From: Saccharofermentans sp.
GTDB lineage: Bacteria > Bacillota > Clostridia > Saccharofermentanales > Saccharofermentanaceae
Length of the DNA stretch: 64,000 bases
NCBI GenBank assembly: GCA_016292135.1
Contig: JAEFAZ010000003.1
Location: forward strand, 62,001 to 126,000
Direction: 5' to 3'
A program made the position numbers and the translations under genes. Below the pieces are notes generated by a model, which worked only from the letters and a program-made list of their open reading frames with translations, ran no database searches and had not been told where the DNA came from. Below are positions 1 to 7,872 of this stretch, piece after piece. Positions within the stretch are counted from its first letter, which is position 1. Each line of letters begins with the position of its first letter.

Positions 1-290
1 AAAGGATCATAATGCTGAGTACGATCAATACTTTTTTTCTCATTTTTCCCACCCCCGAAAAGATCAGACCATAAGGCCTCGTTTACACATTATACCATCC
101 TATCGAAGGCAGAGAAAAGGCGGGGCAGCAGACCGGATCAGTCTTCAGTGACAGGGCCCGCACAGTCTCCTTAAATGTTCAAATATTAAACAGCAGAAAC
201 ATCATCCCCTTCAAAGGGATAATCTGCTTCGACTCCATATTGGGAAAGTATATAACTTTCGCAGGCTTTACGGTCCATAAAAAAGCAGGA
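1..290. other. Left-edge noncoding stretch
   Basis: No reading frame with a credible start and ribosome binding site is seen here. A T-run near position 30 could belong to a terminator of a gene outside the window. I see nothing else that I can name. Confidence 0.5.
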
Positions 291-965
291 TCACTCGGCT
301 ATGTATTCGCTGTATTCCTTCTTGATGATGTCCCAGTCAAGGTCGAACCTGGACATGTGCTTGGAGAAAGCCGCGCATGCCGCATCCTTGTCGCGGGCTG
401 CTATGGCATCCGCGATCGCGATATGGTCCGATACGAGCTTATTGTCCTTGATGGTCCTTAAGGACAGAGACCTTACACGGTCGAAATGAAGGCTCATGAG
501 GCTTACCATGTAGAAGCACTGCAGTTTGTTGCAGGCGACATAGATGCTCTTATGGAATTCGTTATCAAGATCCATGAACTTAGGCGGGTCGTTCTCCAGA
601 TAGAACTGCTGGAGCTTGATATTTGCATAAAGGTTCTGGATCTCTTCATCTGTCGCGACATCACAGGCCTCCCTGATGAGGGCCGTCTCGACAGCGATAC
701 GGAGGAATCTGGATTCCTTGATGAGTTCGTAATCTATGAGAGAAACACTGCAGCCCTTCTGGGGCAGGATATTCAGTATCCTTGACTTGGACAGTTCGAG
801 AAAGGCTTCGTGAACGGGGGTCCTGGAAATGCCGAGCTGGGATGCTATCTCCTGTTCGCCGATAAGGCTTCCCGGCTTGATCTCCATATTGATGATGTTG
901 TCTTTTACCATCCTGAAGGCATACTCGCGGTTAGGTTCGAAATTATTCTTAGGTGTTATTATCAT
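291..965 (-). CDS. GntR/FadR-family (FCD) transcriptional regulator
   Basis: DNA-binding repressor or activator, probably of the adjacent uronate genes. Residues about 20-75 form the winged helix of GntR proteins (EQEIASQLGISRTPVHEA). The C-terminal helical FCD effector domain carries spaced histidines in EFHKS, SDHIAI and SKHMSR that usually bind a metal and help sense sugar acids. I start at the second ATG, six codons inside the longest frame, because AAGGGG lies nine bases before it while the first ATG has no ribosome binding site. It lies downstream of uxuA in the same direction, and its own promoter is overlapped by a dyad like the one at uxuA, so autoregulation is likely. Members next to uxuA are commonly called UxuR or ExuR. 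The effector is inferred from context. Confidence 0.88.
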   Translation of the reverse strand: MIITPKNNFEPNREYAFRMVKDNIINMEIKPGSLIGEQEIASQLGISRTPVHEAFLELSKSRILNILPQKGCSVSLIDYELIKESRFLRIAVETALIREACDVATDEEIQNLYANIKLQQFYLENDPPKFMDLDNEFHKSIYVACNKLQCFYMVSLMSLHFDRVRSLSLRTIKDNKLVSDHIAIADAIAARDKDAACAAFSKHMSRFDLDWDIIKKEYSEYIAE

Positions 966-990
966 ACTGGAAGACCCCTTCATAAAACTA

Positions 991-1024
991 GTTAGAAACT
1001 AACACAAAAAAGCCTTTGTGTAAA
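991..1024 (-). promoter_or_regulatory. Predicted gntR promoter with overlapping dyad
   Basis: On the minus strand a -35 box TTTACA (1024-1019) and a weak -10 box TAGTTT (1001-996) are separated by 17 bases. The perfect dyad GTTAG-AAA-CTAAC (991-1003) covers the -10 box. The layout matches the uxuA promoter, which suggests one repressor binds both. Confidence 0.55.
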
Positions 1025-1046
1025 GGACTTGCATACTACACATATA

Positions 1047-1080
1047 AGCCGCATAACCCGAGAAGAGCGGTTATGCGGCT
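1047..1080 (-). terminator. Hairpin after uxuA
   Basis: An 11-bp perfect inverted repeat (AGCCGCATAAC, 1047-1057, and its complement, 1070-1080) lies between the end of uxuA and gntR. The following T-tract is poor on either strand, so it may attenuate readthrough or stabilise the transcript end rather than act as a strong terminator. Confidence 0.5.
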
Positions 1081-1118
1081 TTGATGGGATAGGAGGTCAC
1101 CATGCGGGGTACAGGTGA

Positions 1119-2189
1119 TCAGCCGTTTTTTGTTATTGCTTCCCATAGTCCGTTGATATAGGCAGCGCCCAGAGCGCGGTCGTAGAGACCATATCCCGGC
1201 CTTCCGGTCTCATCCCAGATCATGCGTCCGTGATCGGGTCTTATGTAACCGTCAAATCCGTTCTCATAAAGGCATCTTACGATCTTTGCCATATCAAGGT
1301 CGCCGCAGGATGAAAGGTGCGCGGATTCATAGAAATCCTTATCTGATACATGCTTAATATTCCTCAAATGAACAAAGTGGATCTTGCCCATGGCAGAAAA
1401 TGTTGAAGCAATGTCGGCAACATCATTCGCAGGGTCAGCGGCAAGACTTCCCGTGCAGAGGGTAAGCCCGTTCCTATTGGATGGAACGAGGTCCAGATAC
1501 TTGCTGATCGATTCCTTGCAGTTAACGACCTTGGGCAGATGGAAAAGAGGCCACGGCGGATCGTCCGGGTGTACTGCAAAATCGATATCAAGGGATTCTG
1601 CAACAGGTATGACAGCATCAAGAAAATACTTGATATTGGCGAAATATTCGGAAGAAGAAACATTACGGTAGTATTCAATATCATCAGCCATCTGAGCGAA
1701 TCTTTCAGGCTCCCAGCCCGGGAGACTGAAGTTATTGGAACCACGCATCATGGACGAAGTGATATTGGACAATGAAAGCTTTACGGCATCGTCATGGTAA
1801 TAAGCCATGGTATAGCTTCCGTCAGGCAGATACTCGGATAAGACCGATCTGTACCAGTCCATTACGGGCATGAAATTATAGCAGATACATTTGACGCCGC
1901 ATGAAGCGAGATTCTTCATCGACAAAATGTAATTATCGATATACATATCACGAGTAGAAAAACCCTTTTTAATATCCTCATGGATGTTAAGGCTTTCTAT
2001 CACTTCCATCTCAAGGCCATGGGAATTGATCATGTTCTTAACATGCAAGATCTCATCCATAGTCCAGACATCACCGACGGGAACACGAGACAGGAAGGTC
2101 GCGACGCCCTTAACACCGGGGATCTGACGGATCTGCCTTAAAGAAACACTATCATCTCCATACGGAAACCACCGTAATACCAACTTCAT
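1119..2189 (-). CDS. uxuA: Mannonate dehydratase
   Basis: Converts D-mannonate to 2-keto-3-deoxy-D-gluconate in the cytoplasm, a step of glucuronate breakdown. The protein is about 356 residues, the usual size in Firmicutes, and is a TIM-barrel enzyme. The family signature HPDDPPW lies near residue 207 and RPDHGR near the C-terminus; these carry the metal ligands and catalytic histidines known for UxuA. I start at the ATG preceded by AGGTGG at eight bases rather than at the GTG four codons upstream, which would overlap that site. It has its own strong promoter with an overlapping dyad. No uxuB, uxaC or kdgK lies in the window, so the rest of the pathway must be elsewhere. Confidence 0.95.
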   Translation of the reverse strand: MKLVLRWFPYGDDSVSLRQIRQIPGVKGVATFLSRVPVGDVWTMDEILHVKNMINSHGLEMEVIESLNIHEDIKKGFSTRDMYIDNYILSMKNLASCGVKCICYNFMPVMDWYRSVLSEYLPDGSYTMAYYHDDAVKLSLSNITSSMMRGSNNFSLPGWEPERFAQMADDIEYYRNVSSSEYFANIKYFLDAVIPVAESLDIDFAVHPDDPPWPLFHLPKVVNCKESISKYLDLVPSNRNGLTLCTGSLAADPANDVADIASTFSAMGKIHFVHLRNIKHVSDKDFYESAHLSSCGDLDMAKIVRCLYENGFDGYIRPDHGRMIWDETGRPGYGLYDRALGAAYINGLWEAITKNG

Positions 2190-2252
2190 AACAAAACCCA
2201 CCTTTAAGCCGTCATAAGGCAGCCGCGATCATAACTTCAGCCGTTACGCATA

Positions 2253-2283
2253 CTAGAATACTAGCAAACAAACAGACTGTCAA
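2253..2283 (-). promoter_or_regulatory. uxuA promoter with overlapping operator-like dyad
   Basis: On the minus strand a perfect -35 box TTGACA (2283-2278) and -10 box TATTCT (2260-2255) are 17 bases apart. The dyad CTAG-AATA-CTAG (2253-2264) covers the -10 box. The ATG lies about 60 bases downstream. This is the expected site for the neighbouring GntR regulator, by inference. Confidence 0.72.
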
Positions 2284-2312
2284 TAGAGAGAAACAGGCTC
2301 ATTGAAACTGAT

Positions 2313-2699
2313 TCAGGAGTCTCCGGCGCGGGCGTCTTCTTCCCTTATTTCTTCTAATATTTTTTTGTTCTTACGGGGTCCGAAAAGTCTTAACACGATC
2401 GGTATCAACGCAAAAAATCCGAATACTTTGACTACTTCTCCGAGTGATGCAAAATATACCGTGTAAAGATCATATTCTGTAAGATCCACGGTCTGAAGAT
2501 AAGTACATGTCTTGGTCACAGCATAGATCAATAATCCCAATACGATCAATGCACAGGACAAGACCGTTATCTTGACAGGGATCTCTGTCTTCTTCCCGGG
2601 ATCAAGTCTTCTTACGCTTATGAAGATACCGATGAAGACACATATTGCGGCGATCAGACCGCAGACCAGTTGTATTACATTAAGATCTATCCCTGCCAT
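2313..2699 (-). CDS. Small hypothetical membrane protein
   Basis: A 128-residue protein of unknown function with about three or four hydrophobic segments (residues about 8-30, 45-65 and 85-110) and a charged C-terminal tail. The start is the ATG preceded by GGAGG at six bases. It overlaps the last 20 bases of the yesL-like gene, so the two are likely translationally coupled. The longer frame upstream lies inside that gene and lacks a ribosome binding site. Its place beside a sugar transporter locus suggests an accessory membrane role, but no motif supports a specific one. Confidence 0.7.
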   Translation of the reverse strand: MAGIDLNVIQLVCGLIAAICVFIGIFISVRRLDPGKKTEIPVKITVLSCALIVLGLLIYAVTKTCTYLQTVDLTEYDLYTVYFASLGEVVKVFGFFALIPIVLRLFGPRKNKKILEEIREEDARAGDS

Positions 2700-3360
2700 C
2701 AGGATCCTCCTCTGAATCTTTACCTGATACTTCTTCTTTCCTTTGCTGTTCAACACTGAGAGCTTTGGCAAAAGACTTCTCAGTTACCATCTGGATAAGA
2801 TATGTTGCCCCGACAGGAACGATAAGAGCTGCCGGCGGGAAGAATATGCATATCGCCAATGCCACAATAACCACCAGCCATATGAGCAGGAAGCGCGGGA
2901 AATTCACCATGCATAAGATGAAACTGTTCGTTATGGTCCCCTTGATCCCGTTATCGAATCTTGCAAGCAAAGCATATACATACGGCATCGTGAATATCAG
3001 GGGAAGGAGCGGCAGTAAAGATACAACGGGATACCAGTCAGGAAGACGAAGATCACCGAATCCCGCGAAAGCAAAATAGGTGTTAAATCCTACGATCAAA
3101 CTAAATACAGAATAGATCAGATGTACCACGATCCCGTTCTTAAGATTCGACCTGAAAGAACGGACGAAATCTTTGGAATTGGGATCGCCGCCCTTGGTGT
3201 ATTTATTGTAGACAATATAGTAGAGAGCACAAAGGGAAGGACCTATGGTTACGACCGGCAAAGAAAAGAGCAAAAAAAGGCATGAGAATAAGACCACATC
3301 CGCTATGGCTTCACCCAGTCTATATAACCAGCTGTTGCTTATCCTGTCAAAAGAACTCAT
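2680..3360 (-). CDS. YesL family (DUF624) membrane protein
   Basis: An integral membrane protein of about 226 residues with five or so hydrophobic segments. DUF624/YesL proteins are regularly found beside ABC transporters for pectin-derived or other plant oligosaccharides; their biochemical role is not established. The start at MSSFDRISNSW follows an AGGAG site. The 21 codons upstream of it in the same frame lack a ribosome binding site. The gene diverges from the ABC transporter operon across a 276-base gap that holds the transporter promoter. The C-terminal tail after the last hydrophobic segment is strongly charged. Confidence 0.85.
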   Translation of the reverse strand: MSSFDRISNSWLYRLGEAIADVVLFSCLFLLFSLPVVTIGPSLCALYYIVYNKYTKGGDPNSKDFVRSFRSNLKNGIVVHLIYSVFSLIVGFNTYFAFAGFGDLRLPDWYPVVSLLPLLPLIFTMPYVYALLARFDNGIKGTITNSFILCMVNFPRFLLIWLVVIVALAICIFFPPAALIVPVGATYLIQMVTEKSFAKALSVEQQRKEEVSGKDSEEDPDGRDRS

Positions 3361-3539
3361 TAGGAAAAATGCTCCTTTCTTTGTTCGAAGTATAAAAGTG
3401 AAAAAGATAAAAATCAACGGCAAAAATCAGGAGCATAAAAGCGAGGAAAAACGATCGCTTTTTCTTACTTCACAAGAATAAAAAAAAGACGACCGGAACA
3501 GAATGACAAAAAAGTCCAGATTAGCTCTAAATAATTCTA

Positions 3540-3597
3540 TTGACATATCTTGGGCGTGGTGATAATCTCAACGTAAACATACTTGTATGCAAGTATG
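3540..3597 (+). promoter_or_regulatory. ABC transporter promoter and operator-like dyad
   Basis: TTGACA (3540-3545) and TAATCT (3563-3568) are 17 bases apart and face the permease genes. Just downstream, CATACTTG-TATG-CAAGTATG (3578-3597) is a perfect 8-bp dyad at about +5 to +25, where a bound repressor would block initiation. Its core resembles GntR-type sites but differs from the dyads at uxuA and gntR. Confidence 0.7.
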
Positions 3598-3636
3598 CAA
3601 GAGCATCACGATGGTTAGCAGGAAGGTTGGTCGTAT

Positions 3637-4611
3637 ATGAGTAAGAAAGAGCAAGTCCCGCAGCAAACTACCGAGGAATGGTCTCCCAAGCAGATCGCCC
3701 TTCGCAAGAGAATGTCCAAGGATTTTAAGATCAACTGGCAGCTCTATGTCATGGTCCTTATTCCTGTCATCTACTACATCATCTTCCGCTATATCCCCAT
3801 GTTCGGTAATATCATTGCTTTCAGGAAATATAAAGCCGGAGGCAATATATTCGGTGAGACCTGGACAGGTTTCAGATACTTTGAACAGTTTGTTGTTGAC
3901 AGGACATTCTGGAGAGCATTTTTTAACACCCTCATTTTGAACGGTCTTTATCTGCTCTTCAGATTTCCTCTCACTCTCATCTTCGCCCTGCTCATAAACG
4001 AGATCAGGAATCTTCACTGGAAAAAGTTCGTACAGACAGTATCTTATCTTCCCCACTTCATATCGATCGTCATCGTATGCGGTATGTTAAAGGAACTCTT
4101 ATCTACACACGGCCCTATCAACGCATTGATCGAGAGCCTCGGCGGAGAAGCGATCAGCTTCATATCACTTGCTGAATGGTTCAGAACGATATTTGTTGCA
4201 TCAGGTGTATGGCAAAGCTTAGGCTGGGGCACGATACTTTATCTTGCTGCCATGACCGATATCAATCCCTCCCTCTACGAGGCTGCCAAGGTTGACGGTG
4301 CAACTCATCTGCAGCAGGTACTCCATGTCACCATCCCCTGCATCCTTCCTACCATAGCAACACTCCTTATCCTTGACATAGGAGGACTCGTAGGATCGGG
4401 CGGAGCTTTCGAGAAGGTATATCTCCTCTATAATCCTATGACCTATCAGACCGCTGATATCGTATCCACATATGTTTACCGAATGGGTATCGGTTCCGGC
4501 AATTACAGTTACGCGACCGCGGTTGGACTTTTCGAGGGACTCATCAATCTTGTCCTTCTGACTGCAGCCAATCTGGTCTCGAAGAAATTCGCAAGAACGA
4601 GTCTCTGGTAA
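3637..4611 (+). CDS. Sugar ABC transporter permease, LplB type
   Basis: First of two permease subunits of a carbohydrate importer in the cytoplasmic membrane. It has 324 residues with six predicted membrane segments, and a binding-protein-dependent transport loop near residues 205-235 (YEAAKVDGATHLQQ), the EAA motif that contacts the ATPase. It is closest to the LplB/YtcP-type permeases of Firmicutes that import complex plant glycans. It is followed after 12 bases by the second permease and then the binding protein. No ATPase gene is present; this transporter type normally shares a housekeeping MsmX-like ATPase encoded elsewhere. Confidence 0.92.
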   Translation: MSKKEQVPQQTTEEWSPKQIALRKRMSKDFKINWQLYVMVLIPVIYYIIFRYIPMFGNIIAFRKYKAGGNIFGETWTGFRYFEQFVVDRTFWRAFFNTLILNGLYLLFRFPLTLIFALLINEIRNLHWKKFVQTVSYLPHFISIVIVCGMLKELLSTHGPINALIESLGGEAISFISLAEWFRTIFVASGVWQSLGWGTILYLAAMTDINPSLYEAAKVDGATHLQQVLHVTIPCILPTIATLLILDIGGLVGSGGAFEKVYLLYNPMTYQTADIVSTYVYRMGIGSGNYSYATAVGLFEGLINLVLLTAANLVSKKFARTSLW

Positions 4612-4623
4612 GGAGGGTATGAC

Positions 4624-5538
4624 ATGAGCGTTAATGAAGAGAACAAGCCCCATATCCCGGTCGCTAATCCCAAGAACCGCATAAAGGAATCAACAGGTTA
4701 TAAGGTATTCACGGTATTTAACACGATCATAATGATCTTTGTTGCGGCCGTAACACTCTACCCTTTCCTTTATCTGGTATCACAGTCCTTCACATCGGAG
4801 CAGGCGATCATCGCCGGCCACACGGGGCTCATCCCCAAGGACTTCTCCATCGATACATATGTCTACGTTATAACGCGTAACGATCATGAATTCTTAAGAT
4901 ATTACCTTAATACTATCCTCTATACGGTAGTGGGAACAGTGGGATCATTATTCTTCTCATCGATCCTTGCTTATCCTATGTCAAAGACACATCTCAGGAT
5001 CAATAAGATCTTATCGCCTTTCATCATCTTCACGATGTATTTCGGCGGCGGTCTCATCGCAAACTATATCCTGATAGTAAACTTAGGTCTCAAGAATACC
5101 ATGGGCGGCTTTATCCTTCCCATGCTCATCAGCACCTACTATGTAATCCTTATGAGATCCTTCTTCATGAGCCTGCCCAAGGAGTTGGAAGAAGCGGGTG
5201 AGATGGACGGACTTAACAAGTTCGGTGTATTCCTTAAGATATCCATCCCCTTATCCAAGCCGATAATGGCGACCATGACCTTATTCTATGCCGTCATGTA
5301 CTGGAACAACTGGTTCAACGCCATGCTCTATCTCCAGGATAAAAACAAGTGGCCTGTCGCTTACTTCCTCCAGACAATAATCCGCGGTGCATCGGCATCC
5401 GAAGCTGACGCCCAGCAGGTATCGGCCAACATCAAGTCCTGCGCGATGGTACTTACAGTCCTCCCCATCATCTGCGTCTACCCTTTCATACAGAAATATT
5501 ATGTTCAGGGCATGATGTTAGGCGGTGTCAAGGAATAA
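4624..5538 (+). CDS. Sugar ABC transporter permease, YtcP/LplC type
   Basis: Second permease subunit, 304 residues and six membrane segments. The EAA loop is visible as LPKELEEAGEMDGLNKFG. GGAGG precedes the ATG by seven bases. The C-terminus ends in VQGMMLGGVKE, typical for this subgroup. It pairs with the upstream permease to form the channel for the substrate delivered by the lipoprotein encoded next. Confidence 0.92.
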   Translation: MSVNEENKPHIPVANPKNRIKESTGYKVFTVFNTIIMIFVAAVTLYPFLYLVSQSFTSEQAIIAGHTGLIPKDFSIDTYVYVITRNDHEFLRYYLNTILYTVVGTVGSLFFSSILAYPMSKTHLRINKILSPFIIFTMYFGGGLIANYILIVNLGLKNTMGGFILPMLISTYYVILMRSFFMSLPKELEEAGEMDGLNKFGVFLKISIPLSKPIMATMTLFYAVMYWNNWFNAMLYLQDKNKWPVAYFLQTIIRGASASEADAQQVSANIKSCAMVLTVLPIICVYPFIQKYYVQGMMLGGVKE

Positions 5539-5599
5539 CCAAGGTGCTCATGGGATCCTCCCAAGGCAATATAAAAAACTTATAAGAAAGGAAACAGTT

Positions 5600-7348
5600 A
5601 TGAAGAAAACAGTAACAAGATTAACCTCTATTGGTCTTGCTCTGTCCATGATCGGCGGCTTTACGGCTTGCACAGGTCAGCAGAGCGCACCTACTGAGAG
5701 TACGAGCATGACGACTATTCCCAGTCAGATAGAGACTTCTGCGACAACAACAGAAAAAGAATTACCCTACAAGTTCGGCCTCGGAGAGACATTCCATGCC
5801 AACGAGCCTACAACTTACACAATGTTCTTCAGTGATGCCAGCTGGTATCCCATGATCGACAAGTGGAAGACCGAGGGTATATTCAAGGAGATCGAGAACA
5901 GGACCAATGTCCACCTCGACATCAAGTCCTACGACAGCGGCGACTACATGAACAATATCACCCTTGATATCAACGCAGGTAAGTCCGCTTACATCATCCC
6001 CAAGATCTATGACGATACTGCTTTCGTAGACGGCGGTGCGATCGTGCCTATCTCTGACTATGTTCAGTATATGCCTTACTACACTGACTTCTACAACAAG
6101 TACAATCTCTCCAAGGACATCCAGACGATCACAAGAGCTAACGGTAAGTACTACAAGCTCCCCGGCATGAAGGAAGGCAACCTTATCAACTACACCTTCA
6201 TGATCAGAAAAGACATCTGGGACAAGGCAGGCGTCGATGTAGTCGAGCTTGAGAAGACTTGGACCTGGGGCGATCTGCTCGAAGCTCTTAAGAAAGTAAA
6301 GGCTTACATGGTCGAGCAGGGCATGTGCAAAGAGAAGGATTACATCTGGTCTGACCTCTGGTGTGGAAACGAATCCGGCAAGGGCAGCGGCGGTAACCTC
6401 CTCGGCGTCATGGGCGCAACATACGATGTAAACGCAGGTTGGAATATCGGCAACGGTATGAGATATAACCCTGCTGCAGACGAATTCCAGTTCTCCCCTG
6501 TATCGGACAACTTCAAGGAATTCTTAAAGGCTGCAAACGCATTCGTCGAAGCAGGAATCCTCGATCCCGAAACATTCACACAGGACGATGCAACAGCTAC
6601 AGCACAGTACTTCAACGGCAAGACAGCCATCATGTCTGTTAACCAGTCACAGTTCGCTTCATTCGAAGGCGACATGGTAAAGCAGCTTGGCGAAGGCAAG
6701 TTCGAGAACTATTGTATCACTCTCCCTATGGGATCCACCAAGAACTCCACAGTATCTCCCGAGAGACTCGAGAATGGTGTCATGATCGCAGATCAGGCTC
6801 TTAAGGATCTTGGCGAAGACGGCTTTATCGAAATGCTCAGATTCGTTGACTGGCTCTTCTACTCTCACGAAGCATACGAACTCACAAAGTGGGGTGTCGA
6901 AGGCGTTCACTATGAAGTAGATGCTGACGGATATAAACACTTAAAAGAAGGCTTCTGCTGCTCCGGTCTGGGCTATGGCAATACTCCTGACAACACTCTG
7001 ACAGACATCCGTTTCGAATGGGGTTACGCAGGCGGTAACTTCTGGTACGGCGGAACTATTGCAGAGATGGAAGACAACCTCGTTCCCAAGGTTCAGGACT
7101 ATGTACACCGTGACCTCGAGTACAGGGAAGTACCTCCTCTGGCTCCCGGTATCGCACCTACATCCGATCAGTATGAGAAGATCAACCTGATCGCTACTCC
7201 TCTCATCAGCAACGTCAATACCTGGGTTCTGAAGTTCGTCACAGGTCAGGCTGATGTAGAAAAGCAGTGGGATGAATATGTAGCATCCTGCGAAGAGCTC
7301 AACTACAAGGGTCTCGTCGATCTTTATGCTCAGATCTATCAGAAATAA
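5600..7348 (+). CDS. Extracellular solute-binding lipoprotein, LplA type
   Basis: Captures the sugar outside the cell and delivers it to the two permeases. The 582-residue precursor begins with a lipoprotein signal (MKKTVTRL..., lipobox-like FTAC at about residues 22-25), followed by a Thr/Ser-rich linker and the two-lobe family 1 binding domain. I start at the ATG after GAAAGGAAA. The frame extends upstream into the end of the permease gene, but that part lacks a signal sequence and a ribosome binding site. The coding sequence is GC-richer and codon-biased, which fits high expression. The substrate is unknown; the neighbouring uxuA and yesL-like genes point to a uronate-containing oligosaccharide. 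Confidence 0.93.
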   Translation: MKKTVTRLTSIGLALSMIGGFTACTGQQSAPTESTSMTTIPSQIETSATTTEKELPYKFGLGETFHANEPTTYTMFFSDASWYPMIDKWKTEGIFKEIENRTNVHLDIKSYDSGDYMNNITLDINAGKSAYIIPKIYDDTAFVDGGAIVPISDYVQYMPYYTDFYNKYNLSKDIQTITRANGKYYKLPGMKEGNLINYTFMIRKDIWDKAGVDVVELEKTWTWGDLLEALKKVKAYMVEQGMCKEKDYIWSDLWCGNESGKGSGGNLLGVMGATYDVNAGWNIGNGMRYNPAADEFQFSPVSDNFKEFLKAANAFVEAGILDPETFTQDDATATAQYFNGKTAIMSVNQSQFASFEGDMVKQLGEGKFENYCITLPMGSTKNSTVSPERLENGVMIADQALKDLGEDGFIEMLRFVDWLFYSHEAYELTKWGVEGVHYEVDADGYKHLKEGFCCSGLGYGNTPDNTLTDIRFEWGYAGGNFWYGGTIAEMEDNLVPKVQDYVHRDLEYREVPPLAPGIAPTSDQYEKINLIATPLISNVNTWVLKFVTGQADVEKQWDEYVASCEELNYKGLVDLYAQIYQK

Positions 7349-7378
7349 TCAGTTAAATCTCCATAAAGGTTCAAAAAA

Positions 7379-7411
7379 GGAGCTGGCCTGCGGGTCAGCT
7401 CCTACTTTTTT
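7379..7411 (+). terminator. Terminator of the ABC transporter operon
   Basis: GGAGCTG (7379-7385) pairs with CAGCTCC across a short loop and is followed by a run of T residues (7405-7411). It is a good rho-independent terminator directly after the binding protein gene. Confidence 0.8.
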
Positions 7412-7674
7412 AAGACAAACAAATCAAAACTAATATGATTCACCCCGTCGAATACATAATCAATAGTAAGTCGAGTATTAGGTTTTTCAAACACAAAATA
7501 CCTTCTGTATTCTCGTCTACCAATATTAAATGTGGCCATATGGAGAACTGGTTTCAAATTAATACCCTTTTCGTCATCTGGTAAGAGTGTTAAAGTAATC
7601 GGTTCTTCGTCTTCCTTATCACATCCAATTTTTTCAAACTGAACGCTCAATAAATTCTGAATTATATTCCTCAA
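7402..7674 (-). CDS. Possible small protein or gene remnant
   Basis: A 90-codon frame of unknown function whose base composition is lower in GC than its neighbours. It would need a TTG start, and I see no ribosome binding site. The stop lies inside the terminator of the transporter operon. The text contains PITLTLLPDDE and DGVNHISFDLFVLKK and could be the tail of a beta-sheet protein. It may be the 3' remnant of a larger lost gene, or noncoding. Confidence 0.25.
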   Translation of the reverse strand: MRNIIQNLLSVQFEKIGCDKEDEEPITLTLLPDDEKGINLKPVLHMATFNIGRREYRRYFVFEKPNTRLTIDYVFDGVNHISFDLFVLKK

Positions 7675-7835
7675 GAAAGTCTCGGTAAACCTATACTCGG
7701 CTCACCTTTTACATTATTTACCGATGATTTACAGAATGATTATTTTCAAGATTTTCCTCTCTCTCTAGTGAAGATTAAGAATATACCTCTTTAGAAGTTG
7801 AATGGTGTGCCAGGAGCATACTTTTAAGAAGGCAT

Positions 7836-7860
7836 GAAAAAAGCCGCCCGAGGGCGGCTT
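7836..7860 (-). terminator. Terminator of the InlB-repeat gene
   Basis: AGCCGCCC (7842-7849) pairs with GGGCGGCT (7852-7859), and on the minus strand a run of T residues follows. The same hairpin family recurs at 10285 and 12628. Confidence 0.8.
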
Positions 7861-7872
7861 ACTGTGATTGGA

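Noticed and set aside
5525..5599. Upstream extension of the binding protein frame
   Set aside because: It overlaps the end of the permease gene and would put 25 residues before a perfect lipoprotein signal.
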